Positions 21,229 to 32,577 of a DNA stretch of 64,000 nt are shown in pieces. Below the pieces are notes generated by a model. The model was not told where the DNA came from. It ran no database searches and saw nothing but the letters and a program-made list of their open reading frames with translations. Position 1 is the stretch's first letter, and each line of letters begins with the position of its first letter. The translations under genes and the position numbers were made by a program. Origin of the DNA: Patiria miniata (lineage: Eukaryota > Echinodermata > Asteroidea > Valvatida > Asterinidae); the NCBI RefSeq assembly GCF_015706575.1, contig NW_024037064.1:15353606-15417605 (forward strand). The letters are read 5' to 3'.

Positions 21229-22091
21229 AATATTTCTGATGCGCATATATTACACAATATCCAATCAAAGCCCGTAAACTTGGACCCGCGACATACATAT
21301 TCATGCCTTTTTTTCATGTAGCCTGCAAATTACTGTATACGCCACGAATGTTCACTCAAAAATAAATGTCCAGGTATTTCAATTTTCAATCCCATTTTAA
21401 ACCATTTCTCCAGTTTCATTCCAAACAAATGAAATATGCCGCTACATGAATGAACACTTGTTCAAAATGATGATATATTTCCAATGTATTGCGAATGGGA
21501 CAGTCATACATGTAGCTGCCGACATTTATTGTCGGTGTAACAGCGTACATTATCACGCTGCTACCCCGTGACATTCTGCCGACAGCGAATGTAGGGAACA
21601 GGTCAATTCAGACCCAGGTCAAATTGTATTCATTTCATCGAATCATGCAGGAAAACTCATATCTATAAGTCATGTCACACCCGTATGAATTAACTGCAAG
21701 AAACAAGCTATTTAATATTGACTTTGGGATGGATACGAAACTGTCATACAGGGGCATGGTAAAAAAAATCTCTCTCTGAATTCGTACCATGTGCAACATA
21801 TATCTTATACGTACGACATATGTATTTCACACGTACTTACGAATTGTATGTCGTACCATGAGAGAAGACTGTTTACCATAGCGCGTACTAATTATCATAT
21901 TGGGCCTACACAGTTGCGTCAAGGCTATCCTCCGCCTCGACTTACTGTACGGCTGTTTGCGGAAATGTGTGTGGGAGGTACATACATGCACACAAAGCAC
22001 ACGCAAGGGTCATTGAGGCTAACAGTATACTAGTGTGTCGCGGTGCGCGCGGTGTGCGGTAGCCGGAACAAGCTCGTATGGGAACAAGCTG
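20996..22091. mobile_element. Foldback element with ~180-bp arms (copy A)
   Basis: The left arm 20996-21180 and right arm 21913-22091 are about 90% complementary, with outer ends CAGCTTGTTCCCATAC and GTATGGGAACAAGCTG. The 730-bp centre has no coding frame of note and contains a TTCGGCCGAATTCGGCCGAA palindrome. I see no clear target duplication. Copy B keeps only the right arm (36647-36825). Confidence 0.75.
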
Positions 22092-22309
22092 ATAGCCTTG
22101 GTCAAGACTAATGTAATACTAGCCCAGTTTTATTACCATTACAGGCCTACACTAGCTACGTACGGCCACGTAATTGTATGTAGGTAAAAACGCCATTCTC
22201 CAGGCAATACACACAACCCCGAAATTGGTTCTTGCACAAATAGCAAAAGAATAACAAAAACTGCCCATTTTTATAGGATTCAATTATGGTTGTGTTTATT
22301 TATTTAGGC

Positions 22310-22770
22310 ATACATACATACATACACTGTATATCAGATAAAAGTGACAAAAATACAAAAAAAAACAAGTGAAAACATAATGCAAGTGCAATAAGTTGCA
22401 ATAGTATTTTCAAACATGTTTAATTTATGAAAAAAAGAAAGGTTTTGGAAAAACATGTATACATGTACATGTACATTCATTTAAATGACTCAACTACGTT
22501 ATTTTAATAATTTGATGATGAAACTTTTCAAACTGTTTAATGTTTGCCTTTTTCACATGAGTAACACCTACATGTAGATCAGATAAAAGCTGGAAAAATA
22601 ACATACATACAAACAAGTAAACAAATAACGGCTTTATGTTGCAATAATATTTTCAAATACATTTAATTTTGAAGAAAAAAAGGTTCTGGAAAACATGTAT
22701 ACAGGACATTCATAGTAAGTGACTAAACTACGTTGATATCAATAATTTGATGAAGCTTTGCATAATCCAT
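22310..22770 (+). repeat. Two diverged direct repeats of ~245 bp (copy A)
   Basis: 22320-22530 and 22566-22760 share the ordered motifs ATCAGATAAAAG, ACATACATAC or similar, TTGCAATA-TATTTTCAAA, GGTT-TGGAAAA-CATGTATACA and ACTACGTT...AATTTGATGA. The equivalent in copy B is about 37044-37504. Confidence 0.7.
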
Positions 22771-23524
22771 TATAAATCAGTTATATTTCATGAACCTGAC
22801 CCACACTAAGCACGGATCCGGGGGGGGGGGTGGTTGTTTGGGGATCAATCCCCCCCCCCGACTCAAAAAGAACCTAATTTGTATAATTATAGTGACAAAA
22901 ATTTGGAACCCACCCCCCTCGCTCTGATACTAAAAATTAATGTATTAAAGTGTACACTATTAAGTGATACAGTGTGCATGATCGTATGTTTTCAACAGCA
23001 CCTTTAATTCAAAATATTGCACCAGCCCCCCCCCCCCCCTTCGATTTTGAATTGATTATTTGTGTTGACAACCAGCTTCCCCCCCCCCCCCCCCATTTTT
23101 ACAGTTTTATGGAGGCCCAATGTTCGGTGAAAAAAAACTGCTATATTTCAGCACGTAAGTTATTCTGACGGATCTGAAGCGCCATACCTACACATGTATT
23201 AAGGTAGTCAAGGCGCTGAAACACAATAAATCCAATTTACTCAGAAAAAAACATAATACCAATAAAGAGAGAAAAATAGTACAAATTACAAATGATAAAA
23301 TTACAAATGATAAAATAAACAACAGATATGTAGAAATGCAGCTGGTGCCTAGGTGCATTTCTCCCATATGAAGAACATGAATGTCAGCCTACATCACCAG
23401 GCATCTCCAATTGAGATGTACATGTATACATGAAGATGTGGCGAATGCACACTGATGCCCATGCGGCTCGTGATCGGAATGCACCTAGCTCAGACTGTAC
23501 TGTTGTTCAAACATGGCATGCATT
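22771..23524. other. Homopolymer-rich non-coding stretch
   Basis: Several G and C runs of 8-16 bases (22820, 22848, 23026, 23078) that differ in length in copy B. No gene seen. Confidence 0.55.
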
Positions 23525-24096
23525 GGAACCAGCATGCAATGTCTCATACCAGCTGCGTAGCAGTTGCAGCTGTTCTTTTATTAGTATTTCATAGAAGGTA
23601 TATTTAATATCGCCAGAGGTACAGATTACATTACACCTGTATGTCATTGAACATAAAAGAAAAGCAATTTAGCATTTAGGGGCACTTATTACTTTTCGTT
23701 GCATTTTATTTATTTAATATTTTTGTTATTATTTGTTTTACACTGCACAAGCTACAAGCACCATATGATCCAAAACCTTTTTTTTTTTCTTTTTGGACTT
23801 AGACTGACTAACATTTTCTGAAGTTTGGTGAATTTGTGTCAATGAGCAATCTCTAGAAGTGAAAGACTTCTTAAACGATAATTATGACATGGATCAAGTT
23901 CTCTTTTTATCAAGAAAAAATAATGGTAGCTCCAGTTAACAATTCAATTCAAATGGGGGAAAAGGTTTTAAAATTTAAATGAAAGAAAGGAAGTATCACT
24001 GAAAATACATTGTCTTGGCCCCCCCCCCCCCTTTATCGTTTCTATTTCTTACTAAAGTTGCTACGCAGCTGGTATGAGACATTGCCTGCTGGTTCC
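23525..24096. repeat. Inverted copy of the chromodomain exon end
   Basis: 23525-23564 and 24057-24096 are 40-bp inverted repeats differing at two or three bases. The right arm is the coding end of the chromodomain exon; the left arm repeats it on the plus strand. It may be a local inverted duplication or the ends of an unrecognised MITE. Confidence 0.65.
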
Positions 24097-24196
24097 CATG
24101 TCTGCTCAGTAAAACCCTTCCATTTTACTAGGTAGTATATTTTGCCACTTAGTTTTTTTCTTTCCGTCAAACACTCCACTTCATATTCATCTGAAT
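24042..24196 (-). CDS. Chromodomain exon, copy A
   Basis: The minus-strand exon starts after TACACAG at 24196 and ends at a TAG (24044-24042). It encodes a nearly complete chromodomain: SDEYEVECLTERK, GKIYYLVKWKGFTEQTWEPA and a short tail ending SNFSKK. The Y/W/W positions of the methyl-lysine cage are present (EYEVE, VKWKG, TWEP). Entry phase 1 matches the exit phase of the exon at 40274-40339 in the upstream minus-strand gene. After the duplication copy B (38788-38942) is the one next to that gene; this copy is an orphan. A chromodomain from a retroelement integrase is the main alternative. Confidence 0.7.
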
Positions 24197-24361
24197 CTGT
24201 GTATTAAAAGGGGAAAGAAAAGAGTTGCACATGAAGAGCCGCCATTTTATGTTTGGCTTATGATTAAAGGGAATATACAACATTTGCAAACATCGAAAAA
24301 CAAAACTACCAAATTCTTACGACATACCTTACATGTGTACTAGGATGTTGGTAAATGACAG

Positions 24362-25210
24362 TCTTAAGCATCCTGTAAAATTATGGCACCAGGTGTGAAG
24401 TCATTTTCCGGAAAAGTGGTATTTTTGTATCATTTCCAACGGTGGTTGGCCGACTACCGTTGGAAAAACCTAACTATTTTTCCACTACTTTTTTTTTCAG
24501 TCAAAATTATGTTTGCTATTGGTTACATGTTTATGAACGGATGCAGGCCAGCTAGACTGGTTTCCTTACATTACAATTTTCCAGCATCTATAAATTGATC
24601 CATTTCATCTTTAGTTGAGTCAGGGAACCAGACTACTTGAACACTTTTGTGTTTCTTGGTTTTTTCCAGCATTTTCGGACGCAAAATTTCAAACATGTAA
24701 GTTTAACAATATTTGATCTATTATACTAACCTCTCAAATAGTCAATTTCTGATAATTATAGCAAAAGCCAATGATGTACATTCCCTTTAAAAGAAATGCA
24801 TACAGTTTTATAAACAACATTTGCTCTGGGTGTAATTTTTCAGAAATGGATAGATTTGGGGTTACTATTTTATTGTTACACTGACTTATTTGAAGTTTTG
24901 TGTTTGCAGATGCCAGAAAACCAGTAAAAACCATTGTTTTCTTGTAGTCTGCTTCCTGGACCCCACTGAAATTGAATTGGAGCAATTTATAGACATTATG
25001 GAATTGTAACTAGGTCAGGGGACCAGACCAACTTACATGAACATACACCCGTTCATCAAAATTCAGACTAAACATAAATGGTAAATTGGGGGCATATTCG
25101 AATAAAAAAAAAACTGGGTTGGCTGAACAGCATTGTAAATTGATACAAAAATGCCACTTTTCTTGAAAATGTCAGCACACCAGGTGCCATGATTGTACAT
25201 GATGCTTTAG
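24362..25210. repeat. Complex inverted and direct repeat (copy A)
   Basis: About 75 bp at 24362-24440 (ATTATGGCACCAGGTGTG, AAAAGTGGTATTTTTGTATC) recur inverted at 25138-25210. Between them, 24600-24632 (GTCAGGGAACCAGACTACTT) recurs directly at about 25008-25040. The duplicated blocks include the small open frame at 24571-24696. Copy B is at about 39108-39957. Confidence 0.65.
24571..24696 (-). CDS. Small open frame or exon, unknown function (copy A)
   Basis: 42 codons from MFEILRPKMLEK to IDAGKL and a stop, with coding-like composition (KKHKSVQVVWFPDSTKDEMD). I do not recognise it. A decayed direct copy of its middle lies near 25010. It may be an alternative last exon of the minus-strand gene or a remnant of a lost element. 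Identical in copy B (39317-39442). Confidence 0.3.
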   Translation of the reverse strand: MFEILRPKMLEKTKKHKSVQVVWFPDSTKDEMDQFIDAGKL

Positions 25211-25479
25211 ACTCATTTTTTAACAGTCCAGCAACTTGTTCCATAATAATTAGGTAATTCTTTTTCTTTTTTGATGTTTGCAATGCTCAATCGGTTCTTA
25301 ATCAGATGTTTAATATGCACCTATAAAGTTTGTTTCTATATCATCTGCAATCCAAACAACTGTGCAATGTTCTACAGTACCCCGTGTGGTTCATTACAGT
25401 AAGCTTTTTACGTTGACAGTAATATTAAAAACCATTACTTTCCAATTCAACTTGTACTGTATAACACAAAGCAATTTCA

Positions 25480-25498
25480 TAATACAAGGATACATGGA
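25480..25498. other. Duplication junction filler (19 bp)
   Basis: taatacaaggatacatgga stands between the end of copy A and the start of copy B. It resembles the first bases of the duplicated unit (ataatacaaggtacatg), as if the junction had been made by stuttering template copying. Confidence 0.7.
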
Positions 25499-28400
25499 TG
25501 ATAATACAAGGTACATGTATCTGTTATAACAAGGTGATTTATTTGTCAAATCACAATGACCTTGAACTGTATTTCAATGTACCACCTATTCTCTGGACAT
25601 TTTGGTGTAATTTTTCTTTACAAAATTTTTGTGTCAAATAAATGTATAGTGACTAATCATTACAACTGTCATTTTCTATTCAAGTGCACAGTACATGAAT
25701 TGACAGATGTTCATGAAAGTACATGCTTCAAAGTATTCAAATACCCCTAAACAAACTATCAGTGAAATTTGGCCATTTGGGATATTCAGGGCTCTACTTC
25801 TCCTAGTTATAGATGTAATATTTGACTCTATGCAAAATGTTTCGGAATTATATTTTATATATTATTGTTATATAATATGGCAATCATATTTATTATTTAT
25901 TAATAATTATATTTGTTATATAAGATTTATAGTCAGCCAGAATGATACCTGAAAGGTCAAAGATGCATATACATGTACCTGCAAATGTTACTGTGAACCC
26001 AAAGAGTGAGAAAATTATAATAAATACAGCAGTCTGGCAGAATTCTAGTGAAAGTTTTTATTTGAGAATTTTTATAGTGTACTGGTTTGATTCAAATGAT
26101 TTCCAAGCCAAACAGTTAATTGTCACACTGTCATTAAAATGGTATGACTATTCACAATATTAAACACATTTAACAATAATCAATATTCTGCAGAGAAAAC
26201 AACATTTTTGTAATTTACATGTCATTGCCAGTTTATGCGAATGCGAAAGCGTATCAAATTTTGAGGTTTCATTGTGACGTTTGACGTTTCCCTGACAAAT
26301 TCACTTCATTGTGGAATTCGCGTGAAGTATGAACTGGCCTTTAGTGTCCTCGGAACATAATATTAGTGATAAATTGCTTATATGAGTAAAGCTTCTGAAC
26401 AGAAACAGTAAAACACCAACTTTAATTTTAAAATGTTAGGTATATATCTATTTGCATATACTTGTGCTGACAGAAAGACATGTACATAGGTAAAGCTTGT
26501 AACCAAGTACAAGCACCAAGTTGGATACCCACAACTTTCAGTTCAGTCTTTCTTTTCAAGAGATTTGAGCAATGCCATCATCATGGTCTGTGTCTGCTGT
26601 GCTTGTTGTTGCATAAACTGCTGCTGTTGAAGGACTTGATGCTGCATTTGTTGCTGCTGTTGTTGCATTTGCTGTTGATGTTGCAATTGCTGCTGTTGCA
26701 GAAACTCAAACCTCAGATTCCTTTCTTTTTCTTCTTGCTTTCTTCTTTCCTCTTCCTCTTTCCTTCTCATCATCTCCTCTTTTCTAAATTCTTGATCTAA
26801 CTCAATGTTTCTCTCTAGAATACTGAAAGTCTCTGTGCCATTGTTTCTCCTCTTCCTCGGTGTGGTACATGTACTTTCACCACTCTGTCTGAAAGACCAA
26901 TGTTTAATACAAAATAAATTCACATGCTACAAAGACTATAATGGGGGTTTTCATATTATGCAACTTTATCTTGGATTTAGAAAATTTAGTTAACTTTGGA
27001 ATTTAACATTTTATTTGGCCAGTTAGCATACATAAACATGTAAACAATGATATGGTTTCCACTGTTTCTTGTCTAGACACTGAAGTCAATATAGACTAAG
27101 TAATATTCAGAAAATCTCTTTTTAGCTGAATTTGGTTTTGAATTGTTCATAGCTAGTCAACAATACCTCTTTTTGGTCTCAGAAAATCTTTCCAACATCA
27201 GCTTTTGCATCTCCACTCCATCCAATCTCTTCTTTTCTTCTTCATCCTTTTTCTGAGATGGGATAAGCTCTGCGTCACACTCCATCTCATCCAGCTGCTC
27301 GAGTAGATCTCTGATTTCTCTCTGTGTATCTGTCTCCTCTGTGCTGATACCAGATGCAGCCCTGTCTTTGTTGTTTGCGTGTTTCAGTTTTGCTTTCAGC
27401 CCCTTGTACTTATCTCGGACAGTTCTTTGGTTGAGGGTTATGGCCGTCTTGAATGCTTCAGTAAGAGGTTGGAGAGCTGTGGCAACCTGCTCCCATACCT
27501 TTCCTCTCTCCTGCGTCCCATGTCTGTGCCTGAAGGGGTTTTGCACCACGAGTTCACGGAGTAAACAAACCTCCATACCTTCATTCCATTGTGACTTCTT
27601 CCTGGGAAATAAAGTTAGCAAAATCTGTGCTACAAGGAGGAGAACTAAATTGCCATTTCCTGTTTCGGTAAAGGCTTTTTGTTTAGTTCTTCACTTTAAT
27701 TAACATGCATATGGTCAGTTCAACAATTTTGCACTGACTGAGATAAAAGAAACTTGGTGCACCCATTTCGCAAACTTATTTCATCCAGACTTATCGGTTG
27801 CTGTTTTTAGCTGTTCAGTAGTTACTTTTATTTACTTCAAAATCATCAAGATCTTGAGATGAGGATCTAAAACCAACATATGGGATAAGACATTTCAAAC
27901 ACCAATTATAATTGAGATGACACAATGAATGCAGGAAGGAGAGGGGTTGCAGTACATAACATGTGAAAGCTATTTTTTCGGAGTTGTGTGGTTAGTATGC
28001 CCTTGCGTTGTCAGGAGACATCAGCTATGTATTTTCTACAATAATTTCAGGTAAACTTGATGAGATGTAATTCAGTGCATGCTGGAGTGGCAAACAGAAA
28101 ATGGGAGCATTTTTGGTCTGCCAGACAAGGTGTAACATAATATCTAATTAACATACATCTATCAAATTTTCCAAATATACCGGATGTGGGGAAATTACAC
28201 TTCTGAAAAGTGTCAATTTGGGAATAAGATGAAATGTGAATTATCGTGCAATTGCCCACTTTAATAAGAACAAGGTTGTGAATAACATACTCATCTTGAA
28301 ATCTATCTTGAACTTACTTCTTATCGGTAGGCTTACTGATCAGCTTCTCTCTACCATCCTCTTCGCCTGCGGGCTTCTTATCTGTCATACTTTCCTGTAA

Positions 28401-29278
28401 TTTTGAAAATGTGATTACACAGTAGGCCCAATCAAACTAAGTCTAATTTTTATAACCATTTGTAGGCCTTTGTTACCTAATTCATGGAGCAGGATAAAAA
28501 CAGGGCCCCAATTTTTTTTCTAAACAAGTTTTTATCAATTAATTGTTGTGATTGTGGGTTTATTTTAATTATTAATTTATCTGTTGATTGAATTAGGCCA
28601 AAAAAGTCTAGGATAGCCCTGCCTAGGCCTAGGCCTGCCCAATCCTTTTCCCCCTTTTATTTGGGGGGGGGGGGGGGGCAAGCCCGTGATTAGAATGCCT
28701 ACATTACTTTTACTTTAGGCCAGTGGTTAGTAGCGGTGGCGCCTGTGTAGGATACTTTTCGTAACAAGTTTAAGGCCCAGCATTTTCAATGCACACTGTA
28801 TGCTGTAGGCAGGCCTAGGCCTACTTTTAATATGGTGACGTACAGTTGACTTCGAAGTTCACGAAGTTGCAAAATACACTGAGTTTAAAACACCATCACA
28901 AACCTGTGTAGTAACCACGCAAGACACCTTACAATCTGTGAAAGGATAGGATAGGTCTAGGGCCTAGTGACAGTCAGCTAGGCCAACCACTTATTAATTT
29001 ATTTACATTAAACCGATGATGAAAACTTACCGAATAAATACTCTCCAACACTTTTGTGGCATCCATCTTGCCTGCAATACGTCAAAAGTTTGGGTCGTAG
29101 GTCAAAGCTGGATATGCGCGCGCTAAACGTTGCCGTTTTCAGCACAACGCAGATTCGTGCAGAGTACCGTCGTAGAAAACGAGGGTCGACGAACACTCAA
29201 AGTCGACGCATGCGCAGATGGCTCGAGGCCTCATTTTCACCGTCGTAGAGCCATCCGTCGTGTAAAACGAAAGCTCCC
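25499..29278. mobile_element. Harbinger right half, copy B
   Basis: Truncated at the duplication border on the left; the right inverted repeat is at 29239-29278. No transposase gene. Confidence 0.9.
26543..28388 (-). CDS. Harbinger Myb/SANT-like protein, copy B
   Basis: Second copy of the three-exon accessory gene at 10909-12754, with exons 28388-28318, 27601-27167 and 26888-26543. The protein appears unchanged. Here the transposon is half: the duplication starts at 25499, inside the element, so the transposase gene and left terminus are missing. This gene could still supply protein to other Harbingers but is not itself part of a mobile unit. Confidence 0.85.
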
Positions 29279-32200
29279 TATTGTCTCACAGCGCGAACAC
29301 CAAACCAACCACTTCACCGTGCTAATCAAATACCAGACCAGAAGAGAGTCTGGCCTGGTCTCCAGCCCTGACCCATACAAAACGCAGGAGCGGGTCAGGG
29401 AAAAATAGCGGGCTAGGGCTTTACCACCAATGTGTTCGACCCATGCCCACAAAATGTAAACAAAAGGGCAGTCCCAGAAAACGTGGCCCAGTGACTCGGG
29501 AGCGGCACAGCCAACCCGAGGACACTGGCCGTCACCAATGCCCCAATGGCCTAAACGTTGGGAAGTTTTCAAGGCCCCCCATATCACCCTCCAATTCAAG
29601 TCGCGCAAGCGGTTACTCAAATTGGAGGAGTGAAACAATTTAAAAAGATGAAGAAAATCATCGCACCTAACCGCCGGACACTGGACCGGCTGCTGACCTG
29701 ACAACAGGTCATACAGTTGTCGGACCGTAATTGGCCCCCAGTCAATATCCGGCGAAATTGTAGATACAAGCAGGACCAGCCTGCAAAAATGGCGATAAAA
29801 CCCAGTGGGTTGGAAGGCGTGTGGGGTATCATTCCTCCAGATGTTACGGGGGAGAACCCCAAGGAGTGACGAGGCCGCCCAGTACAGAGAAAAATATCTC
29901 CAAGGAGGACCATCGTCACTCAACAAAACCTTAAACCCACTGACAAAGAAAGCGTCACATTTGTGACGAATATTGGTGACCCCAAGGCCACCATTAGCTA
30001 AAGTCTGGACAAGGACTGACCTTTTTACAAGTTCAGTCTTGCCAGACCAAATAAACGAAAAAATGGCCCGGTTGATAACCTTCTCTACCGAAACCGGCAG
30101 AGGGTACACCGGGGCCAAGAAAAACAAAGGAGTTAAAATCAAGGTGTTGACCAGCAGCACCTTGCCTAAAAGAGAGAGCATCCTCCCTTTCCACATGTCC
30201 AAGGTGGACTGCAAATTGGGGATCCGCTCTCTCCAATTCATAGGGCCCATGTCCCCACCGCCAACCCAGACACCGTTGATTTTAATCGGGTCTCTGGTCC
30301 ACTGGATAGGGACCTCGTCGGGAAGGCAGTCTGGCCATGAGCCAAAAACCAAGCCTTTCGACTTGGCAAAGTTAAGGCGAGACCCGCTCGCACGAGAAAA
30401 TGCATCAATGATGCCAAACAACCACCTCACCGATCTGAAATCCCGAACTATGCAGGTTGTATCGTCTGCGTACTGCAGAACCCTGCATTCGAGGCCACTG
30501 GCCCCAGGGATTGTCAGGCCGGCAAGACGGCTATCTTTAATAACGGTCTGAGCAAAAGGCTCGATAAAAAGCACGTATAAAAGAGGGGAGAGGGGGCAAC
30601 CCTGCCTCACTCCCCTCGTGACTAAAAAGGGTTCTGAAAGAGAACCATTAGTTAAAACGGCACTGGATATGTTTGTATACAACAGCTCTATCCAGTGCCG
30701 AAAATTAGGTCCAAAACCAAAACGGTCAAGGACCTTAAAAAGAAAATCCCAATTGACCCTGTCAAAGGCCTTCTGCTGGTCTAGGGAAATAACAAGGCAG
30801 TCAAGGTTCTTCCCATCCACGAATGCTACCAGATCCCGGAGGAGTCTGATATTATCATGGATGGACCTCCCCTTGACGCCACAAGTTTGAAACTGACCGA
30901 CAATGTCGGGCAACACCCGACCAAGGCGGAGGCACAAGACCTTCGACAGGATCTTGTAGTCAACATTGAGAAGGGATATAGGACGCTTGTTCCTAGGATC
31001 AAGCGGATCCCCACCCTTCTCTAAAAGTGTGATGATTCCCAATCGCTGAGAATCACCTAGACTATTAAAAGAAAAGGCACAACGGAAGACCCCGAGAAGG
31101 TCGGGACCGACCAAATCCCAGAACTTCACGTAGAATTCCTTGGGCAGGCCGTCCCCACCAGGAGTCTTACCGTTGGCCATACTACGTAGAGCCACATCGA
31201 GCTCAGGCAGCCCAAGTGGGCTGTCCAAGTCAATGCGGCTAGCTTCGTCCAAAACATTGGACAGAGAGTCCAGAAACGGAGACTGCGATTCAACCTCCAC
31301 AGGCTCGGCCGAAAACAAATCGAGATAAAAATCTCTATAAACTGTCGAGATTTCTTCCGGAGAGGAAACAATGTCCCCTCCAGGACTATAAACGGAAGAA
31401 ATAGTTTTCTTCCGAGCCTGAGCGGTCTCGAGCTGGTAAAAATACCTGGACGGCTTCTCCCCTTCCTCGAGGTCACGAACCCGCGCACGGATCCGAGCCC
31501 CCTCCGCTTCAAAGTCGTCCAGTTTAGCAAGCTCGTTTCTAATTTCCTCGTGCCGAGCAAGAACCTCAGGGTTACATTGCCCGGAATTGAGGGCGGAAAC
31601 GACTGAGCGCAGGGCAGCCACAAGTGACTCCCTGCGCCGTCGTCTATTTCTTACCAAACGGCAAGAAAAGGAAATAATAAATCGCTTAATGCGGGACTTG
31701 ACGTCCTCCCACCAGAGGAGTTCGGTTCCGTACCCCTCCTTGAGAGTCCGCCAGCCCGCATAAGCCTTTCTGAAATCCGTTTGAAAGCCAGCGTCGGCCA
31801 GGACGGAAACATTACATTTCCAAAAACCCCGACCGGCGCCGGCAATCTCCGGGAAATTAAATTTCAAATCAACACAGTCATGGTCACTGAAATAGCATGG
31901 CGAATGCCCGCAAGACACGACACCCACCGAACTGGATGCGTAAATACGATCCAGCCGGCTAGCGATCGTGTTTGCCGCATTTCGCCATGTAAAAGAATGC
32001 GTGGACGGGTTGAAAGACCGCCAGCAGTCCTTAAAAGAAAAGTCGGAAATGAGGTGACCGAGCTCCGCGGCGCCGATCCCACAAGATGTGGAATCTGAAC
32101 CACGGCGGTCAAGCTCTAAATCCAGGACACAGTTGAAGTCTCCTGCTAAAATAACAGGACAACTACCCGTCAAGAAACAAGACAACTCCGTGAAGAAGAG

Positions 32201-32557
32201 ACGACGCGACCTGGGGTCAGTCGGGGCATAAACTGTGCACAATCGCACACCCTTTCCTCCCCCCGGACCGCGCAAAATTCCAGAAACGATCCTTCCATCA
32301 GAATCGATGGAAAGATCAGAAAATTCAAAAGGACTTTTGGCAGGCAGAAGGATGACGGTCCCGCAGGAAGAAGATGTGCCAAAACTGGCAAAAATCTTCC
32401 CCCTCCACTCCGCCTGCCAAGAAACTAAATCGTCATTGCCAGAAATATGACACTCCTGAAGACAGGAAATATCATACTCCCGACAAAGACTAAAAACGCG
32501 TCTCCTCTTCACGGGGTCACGCATTCCATTGACATTCAATGAAAGCAAATTGACCAT
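29279..32557 (-). CDS. LINE ORF2, copy B (C-terminus cut by Harbinger)
   Basis: Same endonuclease-RT frame as copy A, with all catalytic motifs (AGDFNCVLD, YFSDHDC, LQYADDTTC). Residue differences seen are Asn to Thr in the EGYG(N/T)ELLWW stretch, Glu to Asp in SPFL(E/D)SLSN and Arg to Trp in FRSVR(R/W)LFG. Here the natural C-terminus is not available anywhere nearby, because the duplication did not include the far side of the Harbinger. The frame ends in the transposon inverted repeat. Confidence 0.9.
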
Positions 32558-32577
32558 GGTGTGCTGAAGTGAACATA

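Larger units (their letters stand above)
9865..25479 (+). repeat. Tandem segmental duplication, copy A (15.6 kb)
   Basis: This stretch reappears at 25499-40226 with only scattered single-base differences, homopolymer-length differences and one 900-bp deletion. It includes the Harbinger right half, the LINE to its 5' end, two foldbacks, MITEs and a chromodomain exon. LINE ORF2 differs at about four residues in 1,100 between the copies, so the duplication is recent or the copies are two haplotypes assembled in tandem. Confidence 0.95.
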
